From contig NZ_JARZHF010000008.1 in the NCBI RefSeq assembly GCF_029891575.1, positions 124,001 to 188,000 on the forward strand: a DNA stretch of 64,000 nucleotides, written 5' to 3'. Every line of letters starts with the position of its first letter. Position 1 is the stretch's first letter. A program made the translations under genes and the position numbers. Of this stretch, positions 1 to 7,821 are shown piece by piece. This DNA comes from Salipaludibacillus daqingensis. Its GTDB lineage: Bacteria > Bacillota > Bacilli > Bacillales > Salisediminibacteriaceae. The notes below the pieces were generated by a model. The model saw nothing but the letters and a program-made list of their open reading frames with translations, searched no databases and had not been told where the DNA came from.

Positions 1-867
1 GAAACGTTCATAGGCATGCAAAAAGAAATTCGCGATCATGATGACCTACCTAGAGAAATCAAAGCAGCAATGATCGTACCATTGAAGCAAAAAGATGACA
101 TTGTCGGAACTCTGAAATTTTACTTTCGATCAGAAAAAGAAATCACTGTTTTAGAGAAAGAATTGGTTCAAGGTTTAGCGAGACTTTTAAGCACTCAGCT
201 CGAACTAGCAAAAGTGGAAGATTTAAAAAAGATTGCTCGGGAAACAGAAATCAAAGCGTTGCAAGCTCAAGTTAGTCCACACTTCTTATTTAATACGATC
301 AACATTATTGTCTCGATGATTCGAACAGACCCTGAACGAGCAAGAAAACTACTTCTTTCTCTCTCCAACTTCTTTCGGCAAAATTTAGCAGGAACAAATA
401 AAGCTTGGTCATCTTTAGGGGATGAAGTAAAACAAATCAAATCATATTTAGAAATTCAAGAAGCACGTTTTGCAGGAGAATTAGAAGTAGAATGGGACGT
501 TGATGAAGTCCTTTTACATTTGCAAGTTCCGACTCTTACGATGCAGCCGCTCGTGGAAAATGCCATCAAACATGGAAGAACCTCTAGCAACGAACCGCTG
601 CAAGTAAAAATAACTATTATGAAAGCAAATACTCTATGTTATGTCTCCATTGAAGATAACGGGAAGGGCATCTCTACCGAAAAATTATCTACATTAACGA
701 AACAACCAATCGAGTCAGACAAAGGTGCTGGAATTGGTCTTTACAATGTCCACCGCCGTCTATCGGATATGATTTCTCCAGATTCTGGTTTAACGATTGT
801 TAGTGAACCTTCTAAAGGAACAATCGTCTCTTTTTCATTAAAACATCATGATATAGAGGATTCCTAA
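1..867 (+). CDS. LytS-family sensor histidine kinase, C-terminal part
   Basis: The frame is already open at base 1, so the gene starts before the window and the membrane sensor (5TM-LYT in this family) is missing. The visible part begins with the end of a GAF-like domain. Next comes the His_kinase dimerisation motif QVSPHFLFNTIN, with the phospho-acceptor His at nt 280-282. An HATPase_c domain follows, with N-box QPLVENAIKHG, G-box DNGKGIS and GIGLYNVHRRL. Such kinases phosphorylate LytTR-type response regulators, and one lies 76 bp downstream. The following gene is a CstA-type transporter rather than lrgAB. By analogy with enterobacterial BtsS/BtsR controlling the pyruvate transporter BtsT, a carbon-source (pyruvate) sensing role is inferred rather than autolysis control. 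Confidence 0.92.
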   Translation, partial: ETFIGMQKEIRDHDDLPREIKAAMIVPLKQKDDIVGTLKFYFRSEKEITVLEKELVQGLARLLSTQLELAKVEDLKKIARETEIKALQAQVSPHFLFNTINIIVSMIRTDPERARKLLLSLSNFFRQNLAGTNKAWSSLGDEVKQIKSYLEIQEARFAGELEVEWDVDEVLLHLQVPTLTMQPLVENAIKHGRTSSNEPLQVKITIMKANTLCYVSIEDNGKGISTEKLSTLTKQPIESDKGAGIGLYNVHRRLSDMISPDSGLTIVSEPSKGTIVSFSLKHHDIEDS

Positions 868-943
868 CGTTTTATAAGGAAATAAATGGAATAAATCGAG
901 ATAACTTACGTGATACAAAAAACTCAGAGGGGAGCGTAGTTTC

Positions 944-1693
944 ATGGTAAAAAAACAAGTCCGCACTTTATTAATAGACGATGAACCTTTTAGTAGAGAC
1001 GAATTACGACATTTACTGTCTGCATACCCTGACTTTAACATCATTGGCGAAGCTCGGTCTGCAGAAGAAGGGTTGGAGAAAATTATTGAATTAGAACCAG
1101 ACGCGCTTTTTTTAGATATAGAAATGGGAGAAAGAAATGGTATCGAACTCGCTTCTACGATTCAAAAGCTTAAAAAAGTCCCGCTTATCGTGTTCGCTAC
1201 AGCCTATCCTGATTTTGCTGTGAAAGCTTTTCGCGTTCAAGCTTTAGATTATGTACTAAAACCATTTGATGAAGATCAAATCTTTGAAGCTGTTAAACGT
1301 ATTCGAAAAGCATTTCCAGATGAAAGCGAGCAAAAGTCAAAACTTCATTTCTCTACTGAGGATACTTTGAAGCTAGCTGTTCAGCAAGATGAGACGATCC
1401 ACTACATCTCACCAAAAGAAATAGATTATATTTTTCGCGAAGGAAACGTCACAAAAGTCATTAGCCAAGGAGTGGAGTACATCACACGTTATCCTTTAAA
1501 AGAAATAGAAGAGAAATTAGTTGATCATTCTTTCTTCCGAACACATAAAGGGTATATTGTAAATTTAAATCACGTGGAAGAGATTACCCCATGGTTTCAC
1601 GGAGCGTATCAATTGAAACTTACAAATGTGGAGCAACATATCCCTGTTAGTCGAAATTATGTAAAGCATTTACGTCAGCGGTTGGAACTTTAG
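944..1693 (+). CDS. LytTR-family response regulator
   Basis: The 249-residue protein has an N-terminal receiver (LLIDDEPFSRDEL; phospho-acceptor D58 in LFLDIEM; conserved Lys in VLKPFD) and a C-terminal LytTR DNA-binding domain (about residues 145-249, with FFRTHKGYIVNLNHVEEI and IPVSRNYVKHLR). The ATG follows a GAGGGGAGCG ribosome site. It forms a pair with the kinase just upstream. The regulator most likely activates the cstA-type gene downstream, whose promoter has a good -10 but no recognisable -35, as expected for an activator-dependent promoter. Confidence 0.93.
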   Translation: MVKKQVRTLLIDDEPFSRDELRHLLSAYPDFNIIGEARSAEEGLEKIIELEPDALFLDIEMGERNGIELASTIQKLKKVPLIVFATAYPDFAVKAFRVQALDYVLKPFDEDQIFEAVKRIRKAFPDESEQKSKLHFSTEDTLKLAVQQDETIHYISPKEIDYIFREGNVTKVISQGVEYITRYPLKEIEEKLVDHSFFRTHKGYIVNLNHVEEITPWFHGAYQLKLTNVEQHIPVSRNYVKHLRQRLEL

Positions 1694-1709
1694 TATGATG
1701 TCATTGCAT

Positions 1710-1736
1710 CTTAACCGATGCTTTTAGCATGTTAAG
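1710..1736. promoter_or_regulatory. Inverted repeat between lytR-like gene and cstA
   Basis: CTTAAC(CG)ATGCT, loop TTT, AGCATGTTAAG: an 11-bp dyad with a 2-nt bulge, 17 bp after the regulator stop codon. It is not followed by a strong T-run, so it may be a weak terminator/attenuator or an operator for the adjacent LytTR regulator. LytTR sites are usually direct repeats, which argues against the operator reading. Confidence 0.4.
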
Positions 1737-1806
1737 TTCTATTATCAACATCATAATAAGAGAAACACCTACCCAACCACCTTTCAAGCTATAATAAATT
1801 CAACAT

Positions 1807-1820
1807 TGAGAGCGTTATCA
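1807..1820 (+). promoter_or_regulatory. cre (CcpA) site at cstA promoter
   Basis: TGAGAGCGTTATCA matches the consensus TGWAARCGYTWNCW at 13 of 14 positions. It lies just downstream of a TATAAT -10 box (1790-1795), i.e. over the expected start of transcription, the usual place for CcpA repression. There is no good -35 upstream, so a separate activator is expected. Confidence 0.65.
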
Positions 1821-1842
1821 TCCATTGAAAGGTGAGGGTATT

Positions 1843-3285
1843 ATGATTACATTTTTAATTTCCATTGTTATTTTAGTCGTCGGTTATTTTACGTACGGAA
1901 AATTTGTAGAGAAAGTGTTTGGTGTGAAAGATGAGCGAGTCACTCCGGCCATGAGTCAAGGCGACGGTGTCGATTATGTTCCGATGGGCACAAAACGAAA
2001 TTCATTAATTCAGCTATTAAATATTGCTGGTGTCGGACCGATTTTTGGTCCAATTATGGGCGCGCTATATGGACCAGTTGCCTTTCTTTGGATCGTTCTT
2101 GGGGCAATTTTTGCCGGGGCTGTTCACGACTATTTAACCGGAATGATTTCTATTCGAAATCGTGGTGCGCATTTACCTGAACTTGCAGGAAAGTTTCTAG
2201 GAAAAGTGATGAAACACGTCGTCAATGGTTTTGCCGTTCTTTTACTCCTTTTAGTAGGTACGGTTTTTGTTACAGCTCCAGCCGCGCTCATTTATAACAT
2301 GGTCCCTGGTTGGGTCACATTAAGCATGATTATTGGATTAATCTTCTTATACTACGTCATTGCAACGATGCTTCCGATCGATAAAATCATCGGACGAGTT
2401 TACCCAATTTTTGGCGGATTGCTTCTCATTAGTGCATTAGGTATTGGCGGTAGCATGGTTATCACTGGTGCACCGATCCCTGAAATGACATTAACGAACA
2501 TGCATCCAGACGGATTGATGATCTTTCCGCTGTTGTTCTTAACGATTTCTTGTGGTGCACTTTCTGGGTTCCATGCAACGCAATCTCCGATCATTTCTCG
2601 CACAACACAACGAGAAAAAGACGGACGAAAGATCTTTTACGGCATGATGATAACAGAAGCAGTTATTGCTATGATCTGGGCTGCTGCCGCAATGAGCTTA
2701 TTTTATGGGACAGATTTAAGTGCATTGATCAGTGAAGGTGGACCTGCTGCTGTTGTTAGTGACGTTTCGCTGATGATGCTCGGTGGTATTGGTGGAACAT
2801 TGGCTATTCTCGGTGTTATTATTCTTCCAATCACGTCAGGTGACACAGCTTTCAGAAGTGCACGAATGATCATTGCTGACTATTTTAAAATTAAGCAAAT
2901 GAAAGTTCGCAACCGATTGATGATTGCTATTCCATTATTCGTCATTTCCGTTGCATTAACACAAATGGACTTCACTATCCTTTGGCGTTATTTCTCTTGG
3001 GCCAACCAGTCCACTGCGATGATCGCCCTCTGGGTTGGTGCGATGTATTTAGGATTACAAAAGAAGAATCATTGGATTTCAAGTATTCCTGCTGCATTTA
3101 TGACAATGGTAACGTTTACTTACATCCTTAACGCACAAATTGGTTTTGGATTATCCATGCCTATCTCTTATGCTGGTGCAGCTGTAGGAACCGTTATTGT
3201 CATTATCCTTTTTGCAAAAAAATTGAAACACGAATTGGAAACAAAACAAATTGAAGTCGATGCAAATGTTGATAAAGTAGCATAA
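1843..3285 (+). CDS. cstA: CstA-family carbon-starvation / pyruvate transporter
   Basis: This is a polytopic membrane protein of 480 residues, the short Gram-positive form of CstA (the E. coli protein is about 700). Family hallmarks are the early GDGVDYVPM and LLNIAGVGPIFGPIMGALYGP segments, FAGAVHDYLTGMISIRNRG, and the later ITSGDTAFRSARMII. CstA and its paralogue BtsT take up pyruvate and peptides during starvation. The start at 1843 is chosen because AAAGGTGAGGG (1828-1837) sits ahead of it; an in-frame TTG at 1825 would place this site inside the gene. It lies directly downstream of a LytS/LytTR pair and carries a cre site, so activation by the two-component pair and CcpA repression are inferred. 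Confidence 0.93.
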   Translation: MITFLISIVILVVGYFTYGKFVEKVFGVKDERVTPAMSQGDGVDYVPMGTKRNSLIQLLNIAGVGPIFGPIMGALYGPVAFLWIVLGAIFAGAVHDYLTGMISIRNRGAHLPELAGKFLGKVMKHVVNGFAVLLLLLVGTVFVTAPAALIYNMVPGWVTLSMIIGLIFLYYVIATMLPIDKIIGRVYPIFGGLLLISALGIGGSMVITGAPIPEMTLTNMHPDGLMIFPLLFLTISCGALSGFHATQSPIISRTTQREKDGRKIFYGMMITEAVIAMIWAAAAMSLFYGTDLSALISEGGPAAVVSDVSLMMLGGIGGTLAILGVIILPITSGDTAFRSARMIIADYFKIKQMKVRNRLMIAIPLFVISVALTQMDFTILWRYFSWANQSTAMIALWVGAMYLGLQKKNHWISSIPAAFMTMVTFTYILNAQIGFGLSMPISYAGAAVGTVIVIILFAKKLKHELETKQIEVDANVDKVA

Positions 3286-3300
3286 TGTTAACTCTTATAT

Positions 3301-3332
3301 AAAGCCCCTAGCCTTCGAAGGCTGGGGGCTTT
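3301..3332. terminator. Bidirectional terminator cstA / CHY protein
   Basis: AAAGCCCC-TA-GCCTTC followed by GAAGGC-TG-GGGGCTTT forms a strong hairpin between convergent genes. The flanking A/T bases are compatible with termination on either strand. Confidence 0.8.
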
Positions 3333-3336
3333 GCGT

Positions 3337-3675
3337 TTAATCCGTATCCATTACAAAATACAAGTGGTGATGGAGGTGGCATCCTGGGTTAAAAGAGGCC
3401 TTGCAAGAAGGGCATTGGTCATTTGCCTGCATATATTCTTCGATCGTTAATTCTGTTCCACACGATCCACATAAGACAACTTGTTGTTGCCGTTCATGTT
3501 TTCCCCATCGCTCAACTTGGTGGTCAACCGCTTCGTTGTGGCAATGAATGCATGGATAATACGTATTGCAGCACTTGAATTTAATTGCGATACGATCACT
3601 CTCTCCATGATAATGCTCACAACGCGTTTCTCCGTCAATGACTTTTCCTTTTACATTTATTTGATGAATGAGCAT
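3337..3675 (-). CDS. CHY-type zinc finger protein
   Basis: The 112-residue cytoplasmic protein is packed with metal ligands in the CHY zinc-finger order: CEHYHGESDRIAIKFKCC, CIHCHNE, DH, W, LCGSCG, CPSCK, and FNPGCHLHHHLYF. The eukaryotic version occurs in CHY/RING ubiquitin ligases; the bacterial stand-alone form has no settled function. The start is set at 3675 because AAGGAGGGG lies 5-6 nt before that ATG; a longer frame to 3720 has no ribosome site. It is divergent from the thioesterase gene and convergent with cstA. Confidence 0.88.
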   Translation of the reverse strand: MLIHQINVKGKVIDGETRCEHYHGESDRIAIKFKCCNTYYPCIHCHNEAVDHQVERWGKHERQQQVVLCGSCGTELTIEEYMQANDQCPSCKASFNPGCHLHHHLYFVMDTD

Positions 3676-3729
3676 GTTTTTGCCCCTCCTTATTAATACT
3701 TTGCCACTTCTAGTAATCACCCTGATTTC

Positions 3730-3757
3730 TTGATTATTAATGAATGGATGGTATACT
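3730..3757 (+). promoter_or_regulatory. Sigma-A type promoter of thioesterase gene
   Basis: TTGATT (3730-3735), 16-bp spacer, TATACT (3752-3757), 42 bp upstream of the chosen ATG. Confidence 0.5.
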
Positions 3758-3799
3758 GTTAAAAATCTACTTATTTATCCTTCAGGAGGCTCAACGACT

Positions 3800-4318
3800 A
3801 TGTTAGAAAAACTATGTAAAGATTCAAAAGTGATAAAAACGGGACGAGTTTTCCCTCAAGATACAAATAATCATAACACGCTTTTTGGCGGAAAGTTAAT
3901 GAGAGATATTGATGATGTTGCTTCGATTTCAGCCGCACGACATTGTCGAACTGAATGTGTCACTGCTTCCACAGACTCTGTCGATTTTCTTCACCCGATA
4001 CGTCAAACAGACTCCGTTTGCTTAGAATCCCATGTGACATGGACAGGAACGAGTTCCATGGAAGTATTCGTAAAAGTGATAGCGGAAGATCTACTTACTG
4101 CTGATCGACGAGTAGCAGCAACTAGTTTCTTAACATTTGTTGCACTTGATGAAACAGGACGACCGACCAACGTTCCAAAAGCAATTCCAGAGTCCGAAGA
4201 AGAAGTTTATTTACACGATACTGCTCCGGAGCGATTTAAAGTGAGAAAAGAAGGCCGCAAGCAAAGTAAAAAGCTGGCAAAAATTCTTTCTGATTTAAAA
4301 CCTTGGGAAAACTGCTAA
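3800..4318 (+). CDS. Acyl-CoA thioesterase, YkhA-like hotdog protein
   Basis: A 172-residue hotdog-fold protein with the YkhA/cytosolic acyl-CoA hydrolase signature: TGRVFPQDTNNHNTLFGGKLMRDIDDVASISAARHC (catalytic-region Asp/Asn and GG), then VDFLHPIRQTDSV and ATSFLTFVALDETGRP. Such enzymes hydrolyse medium- to long-chain acyl-CoA to fatty acid and CoA as hexamers in the cytosol. The start at 3800 follows AGGAGG (3784-3789); the frame extends to 3740 without another ribosome site. The basic C-terminal tail (RKEGRKQSKKLAK) is typical of the Bacillus members. Confidence 0.9.
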   Translation: MLEKLCKDSKVIKTGRVFPQDTNNHNTLFGGKLMRDIDDVASISAARHCRTECVTASTDSVDFLHPIRQTDSVCLESHVTWTGTSSMEVFVKVIAEDLLTADRRVAATSFLTFVALDETGRPTNVPKAIPESEEEVYLHDTAPERFKVRKEGRKQSKKLAKILSDLKPWENC

Positions 4319-4337
4319 CAACCTTCTAGATACCTAG

Positions 4338-4374
4338 AAAAGCCGTGCGACTTTCTCTGTGCCGCACGGCTTTT
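4338..4374. terminator. Bidirectional terminator
   Basis: AAAAGCCGTGCG and CGCACGGCTTTT arms around a 13-nt loop. It lies between the convergent thioesterase gene and the small membrane-protein gene and has A/T runs on both sides. Confidence 0.85.
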
Positions 4375-4406
4375 CATGTATGATTTATATTGTTTCATTC
4401 TATTTG

Positions 4407-4664
4407 TTAATCTCCGCCTTCATTTCCTCCATTGTTGCCATCTCCATCTAAGTTTCCGTCGATTTCGACGTTAATGGTATTATCGTCACCACCGCCGCCA
4501 TCTCCATCGCCACCTGGGAACATTGGCATGAGGTAATTCACGATAAAGAACAATATGATAAGCGTTATGACTGTAATAAATGCGTATTTAATAAAGGTTG
4601 AACCAACTTTGCCCGGTTCTTCTTTTCTTTCTACTTTTTCTTCTCGTTTGTAATCGTCACTCAT
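4407..4664 (-). CDS. Small single-span membrane protein with Gly/Asp-rich tail
   Basis: The 84-residue protein has a charged N-terminus (SDDYKREEKVERKEEPGKVG), one membrane segment (about residues 25-48) and a C-terminal tail of Gly, Asp and Asn (GGDGDGGGGDDN and similar), probably extracellular. I do not recognise a family. The start at 4664 is placed by AAAGGAG 9 nt upstream. It is a paralogue of the gene immediately upstream (4744-4902): the first 50 residues are nearly the same and even the ribosome-site leader is conserved, so the pair arose by tandem duplication, one copy gaining or losing the tail. Confidence 0.7.
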   Translation of the reverse strand: MSDDYKREEKVERKEEPGKVGSTFIKYAFITVITLIILFFIVNYLMPMFPGGDGDGGGGDDNTINVEIDGNLDGDGNNGGNEGGD

Positions 4665-4743
4665 ATGCGAAAGCTCCTTTATTTGTGTCTTTAATTTCAA
4701 CTACTATTTCATAAGTTTTCATTTATACATCTTGATGATCAAG

Positions 4744-4902
4744 TTACTGCCCAGGAATTAATGGTATAAGGTAGTTTGCGATAAAATATAAAATGATTAG
4801 CGTGATAATTGTAATGAAGCCGTATTTAATGAGAGTGGCTCCTACTCTACCTGGTTCTTCTCTTTTTTCTACTTTTTCTTCTCGTTTAAAATCGTCACTC
4901 AT
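4744..4902 (-). CDS. Small 52-residue membrane protein, paralogue of neighbour
   Basis: A short gene encoding SDDFKREEKVEKREEPGR, then VGATLIKYGF and a single membrane helix ending IPLIPGQ-stop. The ATG is preceded by AAAGGAGC with the same spacing and flanking sequence as the downstream paralogue. High residue identity with frequent synonymous differences indicates an expressed, maintained gene. Function unknown; the amphipathic charged head plus one helix suggests a small envelope-associated protein, possibly forming hetero-oligomers with its paralogue (inference). Confidence 0.65.
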   Translation of the reverse strand: MSDDFKREEKVEKREEPGRVGATLIKYGFITIITLIILYFIANYLIPLIPGQ

Positions 4903-5070
4903 ATACGTAAAGCTCCTTTATTTGTGTCTTAGTGGAATTGATTCCCGGACATAAATATTTCAAACATATAGGTAGTAGAAAACCGATGTAAAAGTATGTA
5001 AGCGCTATTTTGAGGTTTTGTTCGTTTGTGAGTTAGGTAGGTAGATTGTTTGTTTTAGTGGGGTGGAGTG

Positions 5071-5229
5071 GGGTTAGTTACCTTTCTTTTCATAAATTGC
5101 TTGTTTAGGGGCACTAAGCGCCGCCTTTACTGACCCTTCTTCCCCAAAATCAACTCGCATGGTGCACTAGTCAGGCCCTCTAGTGACCATAACCCCCCAA
5201 AAAAAGCTCATTTAAGGTCACTAACTCAG
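5071..5229 (+). repeat. 53-bp tandem repeat array 1 (three degenerate units)
   Basis: Units begin at about 5071, 5124 and 5177, exactly 53 bp apart. Each unit has a (TTAC/TGACC)CTTTCTT-type start and a GG(T/G)(G/C)CACTA-type end about 20 bp later. A fourth, decayed unit may follow to about 5290. The same period and landmarks occur in the arrays at 13402 and 35701. It fills most of the 497-bp gap between divergent genes (4903-5399), which holds no other recognisable gene. Confidence 0.65.
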
Positions 5230-5399
5230 TGCTTGCTCCATAGCTCCACAGTTTCATCCGTTCTCCCACAAAAAAACTCGTTTAAAGGAACGAAATCGAA
5301 GAAAAAAAGGACAACCCTTGTCTTTTTTTGGCATAAAAAGAACTCTCTTCAAATATATTCATCTTATACGATGAAATTGAAGGGGGAATCTGCATTTCC

Positions 5400-6254
5400 A
5401 TGAACGCATTAAAGGATCATTCATTTACGATATCTTTGTTTGGATCATCCATTCTATTAGAACCAACTAGTAAACGTTTGAAAGTGTATAAACTCCCGGC
5501 AAGTGAGCAAATGGAGCCGTTTATCCGCTCTCTGAAACAATTAGGTAAACAACATCAATGTGATAAACTCATTTTTTATGTGAAGCTTTCCGAACAACCT
5601 ATGATTCATCCTTATTCAACGAGATATGAAGGGATGATTGAGTCTTTTTTTGACGGAGAAGATGCTCATATTTACGCTATATTTCTAGATCCACAAAGAG
5701 GGCAAACTCATCTGTCTGAGCAAGAAAAAAATGTGTTTCGGCTCGTCCATCGAAAACGAGGAGAAGGTCCAACACATCGATTCCAACTACCAGCTGGCTT
5801 TCATATGAGGTGGGGAAACAAACGTGACGCGCAGCAAATGGCAACCTTATATAAAACAGTATTTAAGTCGTACCCAACACCTATGAATGACCCTGAGTTT
5901 ATTAAACAGATGATGGACGATGACGTTTATTTTCTAATCGTTCAACATAACCGCGACATCGTTAGTGCTTGTTCAGCTGAACTATTGAAAAAGTTTCGTG
6001 CTGCAGAGCTTTCGGATTGTGCCACATACAGAGAACATCGCAGTAAACAACTCCTGTCTTATCAAGTTGCTCATCTTTTTCCGAAGCTTAAAAAGGTTGG
6101 TGTACGCACATTATTCTCCTATTCCAGATCGAAGTCAGCTGGGATGAATTTAGTTAACGCTAAACACGGTTTTCATTTTGGCGGTCGAATGATTAAAAAC
6201 AGCAATATTTCTGGAAGTATCGAAAATATGAATATCTGGTATAAAACCCTATGA
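5400..6254 (+). CDS. ablB: Beta-lysine N-acetyltransferase-like GNAT (AblB family)
   Basis: A 284-residue GNAT protein resembling AblB/YodP. The C-terminal half carries the acetyltransferase fold (MRWGNKRDAQQMATLYKTVFKSYPTP, then AELSDCATY). The family's ending AGMNLVNAKHGFHFGGRMIKNSNISGSIENMNIWYK is clear. AblB makes the osmolyte N-epsilon-acetyl-beta-lysine after lysine 2,3-aminomutase (KamA/AblA) makes beta-lysine. No aminomutase gene is in this window, so either it lies elsewhere or this homologue has another amine substrate. The start is not well fixed: the GGGGGA ribosome-like site is about 13 nt away and no other in-frame start exists. A terminator follows, so it is not co-transcribed with the ATP-grasp gene. 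Confidence 0.8.
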   Translation: MNALKDHSFTISLFGSSILLEPTSKRLKVYKLPASEQMEPFIRSLKQLGKQHQCDKLIFYVKLSEQPMIHPYSTRYEGMIESFFDGEDAHIYAIFLDPQRGQTHLSEQEKNVFRLVHRKRGEGPTHRFQLPAGFHMRWGNKRDAQQMATLYKTVFKSYPTPMNDPEFIKQMMDDDVYFLIVQHNRDIVSACSAELLKKFRAAELSDCATYREHRSKQLLSYQVAHLFPKLKKVGVRTLFSYSRSKSAGMNLVNAKHGFHFGGRMIKNSNISGSIENMNIWYKTL

Positions 6255-6270
6255 GTGGTTGAGAATCTTA

Positions 6271-6305
6271 GGGGACGATTAATTACCTATCGTTCCCTTT
6301 TTTTT
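6271..6305 (+). terminator. Rho-independent terminator after ablB-like gene
   Basis: GGGGACGAT / ATCGTTCCC stem (one G-T pair) with an 8-nt loop, followed by a run of eight T (6298-6305). Confidence 0.9.
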
Positions 6306-6439
6306 GGGTGAAAAAATACGTATATTTTTCCAAATATTATTCTTATTATCATCGAATAATTTTACTCTTTTTAGAAAATCATGATAGGTGTGAGTTCGTG
6401 CATTCAATATTGATTTGTAAAGAGAAGGGGAGGACAAGC

Positions 6440-7783
6440 ATGCCGTTAAATGACCGAGTAAAAGACCTATCATTTAAAGCAAATGACCGACAAGACCGAC
6501 AAGTTTTACAACGAAGGAAAACAGGACCTAAACGGTTAAATCATAAGAAAAGAGATGAACAGAAGAAAATTGCGCTTATCGGTTGGAGCATTCCTTCGAT
6601 TGAGGCGCTAGATTATATTCAGCGGCCATATATCGTCGTGAGTCTTCCAGAGTTTGAAAGTTATGCAACGGAGCATCAAATTCCGTTTACGAAATGGAAC
6701 TTCGACCGAAACCTTAGCTATGACGATATTTACGACCAATCGAAAGAGTTACACGATATTTTAACGGAACAAGATGTGGATCATGCCATTCCTATTTTTG
6801 AAGAAACGGTTGAGTGGGCTGGGGCATTGAATTCCCATTTTCGTAAAGACCCTGAGCTTTATGATCACTCGATCCTATTTAGGGACAAGGCGATGATGAA
6901 ACGAAGAGCTCATATGGGTGGTCTGAAAGTGGGTGTTTTTGAAGAAGGGGAATCAAAAGAGGACGTTCGACGATTCTTTAAACGGATCAATCACTCGTTA
7001 CTACGCCATCGCGACGAAGATCCTGAGCCTATTCATGTGAAGGCGTTAAATAAAGCAGGAGCTGCCGGTCACCGGATTATCCGATCAGAAAAAGATATTG
7101 ATCATAAATTGTCAGATGGGAATTTCCCTTGTCTCATGGAAAGTCACTTAGAAGGGGTGGAAATTTCTTGTGAAGCCTTCATTCAAGGTGGGAAAGTAAG
7201 GTTCTTGAATATTACGGAGTACGTTGTATTCGGCTACTCGATGATGGTACCTCCTTCCCCTGAAATTGAGGCACTCCGTCCTGAAGTTCGTGACGAAGTG
7301 CAAAAGGTAGTAGACGTGTTCGACATTGACCACGGCATCATACATCCCGAATTTTTCATTTCCAACGATGGCACTCTTTATTTTGGCGAAGTGGCTTACC
7401 GTATTCCAGGAGGTCATATTTTCGATTTAATGAAAAAAACGTATGGATTTAACCCTTATGAAGCACATATTCTTTGCTCGGATCCAAACACGACCGAAGA
7501 GGAGCTAGAAGGCGTATTTCCTGATGAGAAAAACCATAACGGTCACGCTGGTAGCTTTCTCGTGTATCCAAAATCGGAATATATTTCAGGAATCAATATT
7601 CCTCCTGAGTTAGAGGATCACCCTAGTTTTGAGAAACATACTTTATTTAGGCCTGGTGTGAGTAAAGTTCAAGATCAAGAAGGCTATGGGAATCACCTAG
7701 GAACGGTGTTTTTCTATCATGAGGATAGTGAACATGTAAAGCAACCATTAACTGATTATGTGGATCATAATTTCTTTATGTAA
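6440..7783 (+). CDS. ATP-grasp domain ligase, unknown substrate
   Basis: A 447-residue protein with a basic N-terminal leader (to about residue 45). A pre-ATP-grasp Rossmann-like region follows (KIALIGWSIPSIEALDYI, then FEETVEWAGAL). The ATP-grasp domain has LFRDKAMMKRRAHMGGL, VKALNKAGAAGHRII, LMESHLEGVEISCEAFIQGG and the metal-binding stretch IIHPEFFISNDGTLYFGEVAYRIPGGH. This is the layout of carboxylate-amine/thiol ligases (carnosine-synthase-like). The start at 6440 follows GAAGGGGAGG; the longer frame from 6308 lies over a non-coding leader. Operon with the next gene (38-bp gap). The product (peptide, amide or polyamine conjugate) cannot be told from sequence. Confidence 0.85.
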   Translation: MPLNDRVKDLSFKANDRQDRQVLQRRKTGPKRLNHKKRDEQKKIALIGWSIPSIEALDYIQRPYIVVSLPEFESYATEHQIPFTKWNFDRNLSYDDIYDQSKELHDILTEQDVDHAIPIFEETVEWAGALNSHFRKDPELYDHSILFRDKAMMKRRAHMGGLKVGVFEEGESKEDVRRFFKRINHSLLRHRDEDPEPIHVKALNKAGAAGHRIIRSEKDIDHKLSDGNFPCLMESHLEGVEISCEAFIQGGKVRFLNITEYVVFGYSMMVPPSPEIEALRPEVRDEVQKVVDVFDIDHGIIHPEFFISNDGTLYFGEVAYRIPGGHIFDLMKKTYGFNPYEAHILCSDPNTTEEELEGVFPDEKNHNGHAGSFLVYPKSEYISGINIPPELEDHPSFEKHTLFRPGVSKVQDQEGYGNHLGTVFFYHEDSEHVKQPLTDYVDHNFFM

Positions 7784-7821
7784 TTCGCTCATCTAGAAAC
7801 CGACGGAAGGGAGACATTAAT

